A stretch of DNA of 31,305 bases from Penium margaritaceum (taxonomy: Eukaryota; Streptophyta; Zygnematophyceae; Desmidiales; Peniaceae). Shown here one piece after another: positions 30,506 to 31,305 of the stretch. Position numbers and translations under genes: made by a program. The DNA lies in contig SZWC01003929.1 of the NCBI GenBank assembly GCA_023375785.1, positions 153,821-185,125 on the forward strand, in the 5' to 3' direction. Below the pieces are notes generated by a model. The model ran no database searches. It was not told the origin of the DNA and saw only the letters and a program-made list of their open reading frames with translations. Position 1 is the stretch's first letter. Each line of letters opens with the position of its first letter.

Positions 30506-31305
30506 AGGTCATGGAATGTATGGCACCTGAGCTGATGGTCCAAATCCCAATCGCCTAAACAAATGCTGTGAAAAGTAAGCAACATGCCATAAAACAATCG
30601 AGATCTGGTGAAAACTTAGCCAAGGACTCAAAATAATGATAGAAGGCAAAAATCTATGACTTGTCAAGCCGTGGGATACTGTTTACTCCATCCTCGTCGC
30701 TCTCCAATAAAGGTCCCTCGCAAGCATCATCACAAACATATAGCACAATTGGATAAGGAAATAATGGACCACTCAGCTATGATAACACACTCGTAGCTCC
30801 TTAAGTGTGGAGCACTAATAGCTGATGGAGTTCCACCTTAGTGCGTTCATGAAGGTCTTAGCCATTACTGCATCTTAAAGGAGCGGGTGCCTTTGTTACT
30901 ATCATGTTCACATTGTGAGCAATTTGTGTAACGCTACAAGATGTTTGTAGCACGTCCACTACCTGCAATCTGCCTGTGATCCTAGTATGCTTGAGGGGTT
31001 GTTGAATCTACTTGTAGCAATGAGTGTCTCCATATTCTTAGTATTGGATTGGACGTCCATTGCCAGTATTTGCCAGCGTTGGCTGCTTTAGTTCCTTGTT
31101 GCGTTCCTTCTCCCCCTTGTTGTCTTGAGCCTGGCTACTTTGTTAGAGGGATATGGGAAGGAAATGGGGGCAAAAGAACGATAGATGAGAGACAGTTTGA
31201 GGTTTTGGAGGTGTTTTAGTCATTATGACAACAAGCCAGCTCCCTTGATGTGCTAAGGTCGCCTCCCTAGTTGATGACGGCCAAAGGTAGTAGCGTTAGG
31301 CCTAA
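30506..31305. other. No recognisable gene
   Basis: No open frame of note, no LTR ends and no recognisable repeats were seen in the last 800 bases. Confidence 0.5.

Overview
This is a gene-poor, transposon-dense stretch of a eukaryotic nuclear genome. It most resembles a green-lineage (land plant or charophyte) genome with heavy repeat load. The grounds are Ty1/copia-type long terminal repeat (LTR) elements with primer-binding sites matching the 3' end of initiator methionine tRNA, a decayed LINE, a decayed pogo/Tigger-like DNA transposon and long microsatellites. I see no confident host gene, rRNA or tRNA. The species cannot be named from the sequence. Two single-base gaps (N at 1517 and 5113) show that it is assembled scaffold.

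Layout. (1) 1-1669: no recognisable gene; a poly-G tract containing an N. (2) 1670-7671: the best-preserved element. It is a complete minus-strand LTR retrotransposon of 5,992 bp with 648-bp LTRs about 97% identical, a perfect 5-bp target-site duplication (GAGGG), a primer-binding site and a polypurine tract. Its only long open frame encodes 833 residues with a gag-type CCHC zinc knuckle. No protease, integrase, reverse transcriptase or RNase H is visible, so it fits the non-autonomous 'terminal repeat with gag' (TR-GAG) type. Its 1.5-kb leader carries a long CTG/CAG-rich block and strong hairpins. Its 3' untranslated region carries a ~90-bp tandem array and an extra copy of the polypurine-tract/LTR junction. 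(3) 7672-13445: no gene, except an (AG)47 microsatellite and a minus-strand LINE reverse transcriptase relic (about 9.9-11.8 kb). (4) 13446-19772: a full-length plus-strand Ty1/copia element with equal 586-bp LTRs, all polyprotein domains in order, and several stops and frameshifts. (5) 19.8-21.5 kb: weak coding-like open frames of unknown identity. (6) 21.8-28.6 kb: a second, much older copia relic whose reverse transcriptase and RNase H halves are split by a pogo/Tigger-like transposase relic. Its right LTR is itself split by a ~0.93-kb insertion. (7) 28.7-29.1 kb: a degraded LTR of the same family as element (2). It is followed at 30.0-30.5 kb by a doubtful minus-strand copia pol fragment.

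How it fits together. The window is a layered record of insertions: an old copia copy, a DNA transposon inside it, a middle-aged copia copy, and a comparatively young gag-only element. The gag-only element would need reverse transcriptase and integrase supplied from elsewhere. The LTR relic at 28.7-29.1 kb shows that other members of its LTR family exist nearby. The most interesting object is the gag-only element with its unusually long, acidic, internally repeated protein.
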